Shown here: positions 51,325 through 51,562 of the stretch, piece by piece
How positions within the stretch are numbered: the stretch's first letter is position 1
Layout of the letters: each line of letters opens with the position of its first letter
From: Campylobacter_A concisus_Y
GTDB taxonomy: Bacteria; Campylobacterota; Campylobacteria; Campylobacterales; Campylobacteraceae
Length of the DNA stretch: 51,562 nt
Assembly: GCF_902460415.1 (NCBI RefSeq)
Contig: NZ_CABPTY010000002.1
Span: 30,207-81,768 of the forward strand
Direction of reading: 5' to 3'
Position numbers and translations under genes: made by a program
Notes under the pieces: model-generated
What the model was told of the DNA's origin: nothing
What the model saw: the letters and a program-made list of their open reading frames with translations, nothing else
The model's database searches: none

Positions 51325-51499
51325 AACTTACAATTGTTAAACTATTAGTCAATCTTTGAAATCTAAACAAGTGATCGATTGAGCCAGTCTATTATTTTAT
51401 AATTTATAATAGATTAGACAAACTAATAAATAAAACTAAAAGTTTTTTGATTAAAAACTTCATAATAAAATCCTATCAAATAAATTTTGCTAGGTAATT

Positions 51500-51562
<63 letters not shown>

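Noticed and set aside
51369..51420. TCTATTAT...ATAATAGA palindrome as a terminator or operator
   Set aside because: It is all A/T in the stem and lies in the rRNA upstream region; chance is likely in DNA of this composition.

Overview
This AT-rich window looks like the chromosome of a Campylobacter, most like C. concisus and its relatives. The evidence is a CjaA-type cysteine-binding lipoprotein, gene blocks arranged as I recall them in C. jejuni (agmatine deiminase / cation efflux / carbamoylputrescine amidase; radA-VanZ-ftsY-tlpA diverging from the formyl-THF cyclo-ligase and rny; fliL-acpS), the frequent AAATTT words, TATAAT promoters without a clear -35, and a 16S rRNA 5' end of epsilon-proteobacterial type at the right edge. 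The species was not confirmed by any search.

Layout. 1-3.7 kb: a partial membrane protein, a decayed MFS drug-efflux gene with a nine-G tract, and an AsmA-like giant. 3.8-6.2 kb: a CIRCE-controlled groES-groEL operon interrupted by a small YdhR-like gene. 6.2-7.6 kb: phosphomannomutase/phosphoglucomutase. 8-11 kb: a polar amino acid (cystine-type) ABC importer. 11.1-14.1 kb: a putrescine-forming operon holding a metal-efflux gene. 14.2-17.4 kb: pstSCAB phosphate uptake. 17.7-20.8 kb: a TAXI-type TRAP transporter. 20.9-25.5 kb: a Sel1 protein, a YgjP-type metalloprotease, a MATE exporter and the ABC-F ATPase Uup. 25.5-30.5 kb: two tandem DKNYY proteins and a BCCT transporter.

30.9-38.1 kb is the most interesting region. 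A Fur-family regulator precedes a tight nine-gene, same-strand operon: an HMA-like protein without CxxC, a ferritin-like protein with a membrane tail, three small glycine-rich or charged membrane proteins, a P1B-type ATPase with an SCALK motif instead of CPC, an AGCS symporter, a 90-aa membrane protein and ModD. The regulator, the ATPase subtype and the entourage of small membrane proteins match the published description of ferrosome (fez) iron-storage organelle clusters. I propose it is a Campylobacter ferrosome-like system with some components that may be new.

38.2-51.5 kb is mostly housekeeping: a small acidic protein, a SYLF protein, a TRIC-family channel, a MidA-like methyltransferase, YbaK, FliL, AcpS, an unknown protein behind a possible sigma-28 promoter, RadA, VanZ, FtsY, a TlpA thioredoxin, 5-formyl-THF cyclo-ligase, RNase Y, a second SYLF protein, DedA, a DUF945 protein, and then the start of an rRNA operon. 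No CRISPR array, insertion sequence, prophage or tRNA gene was seen.
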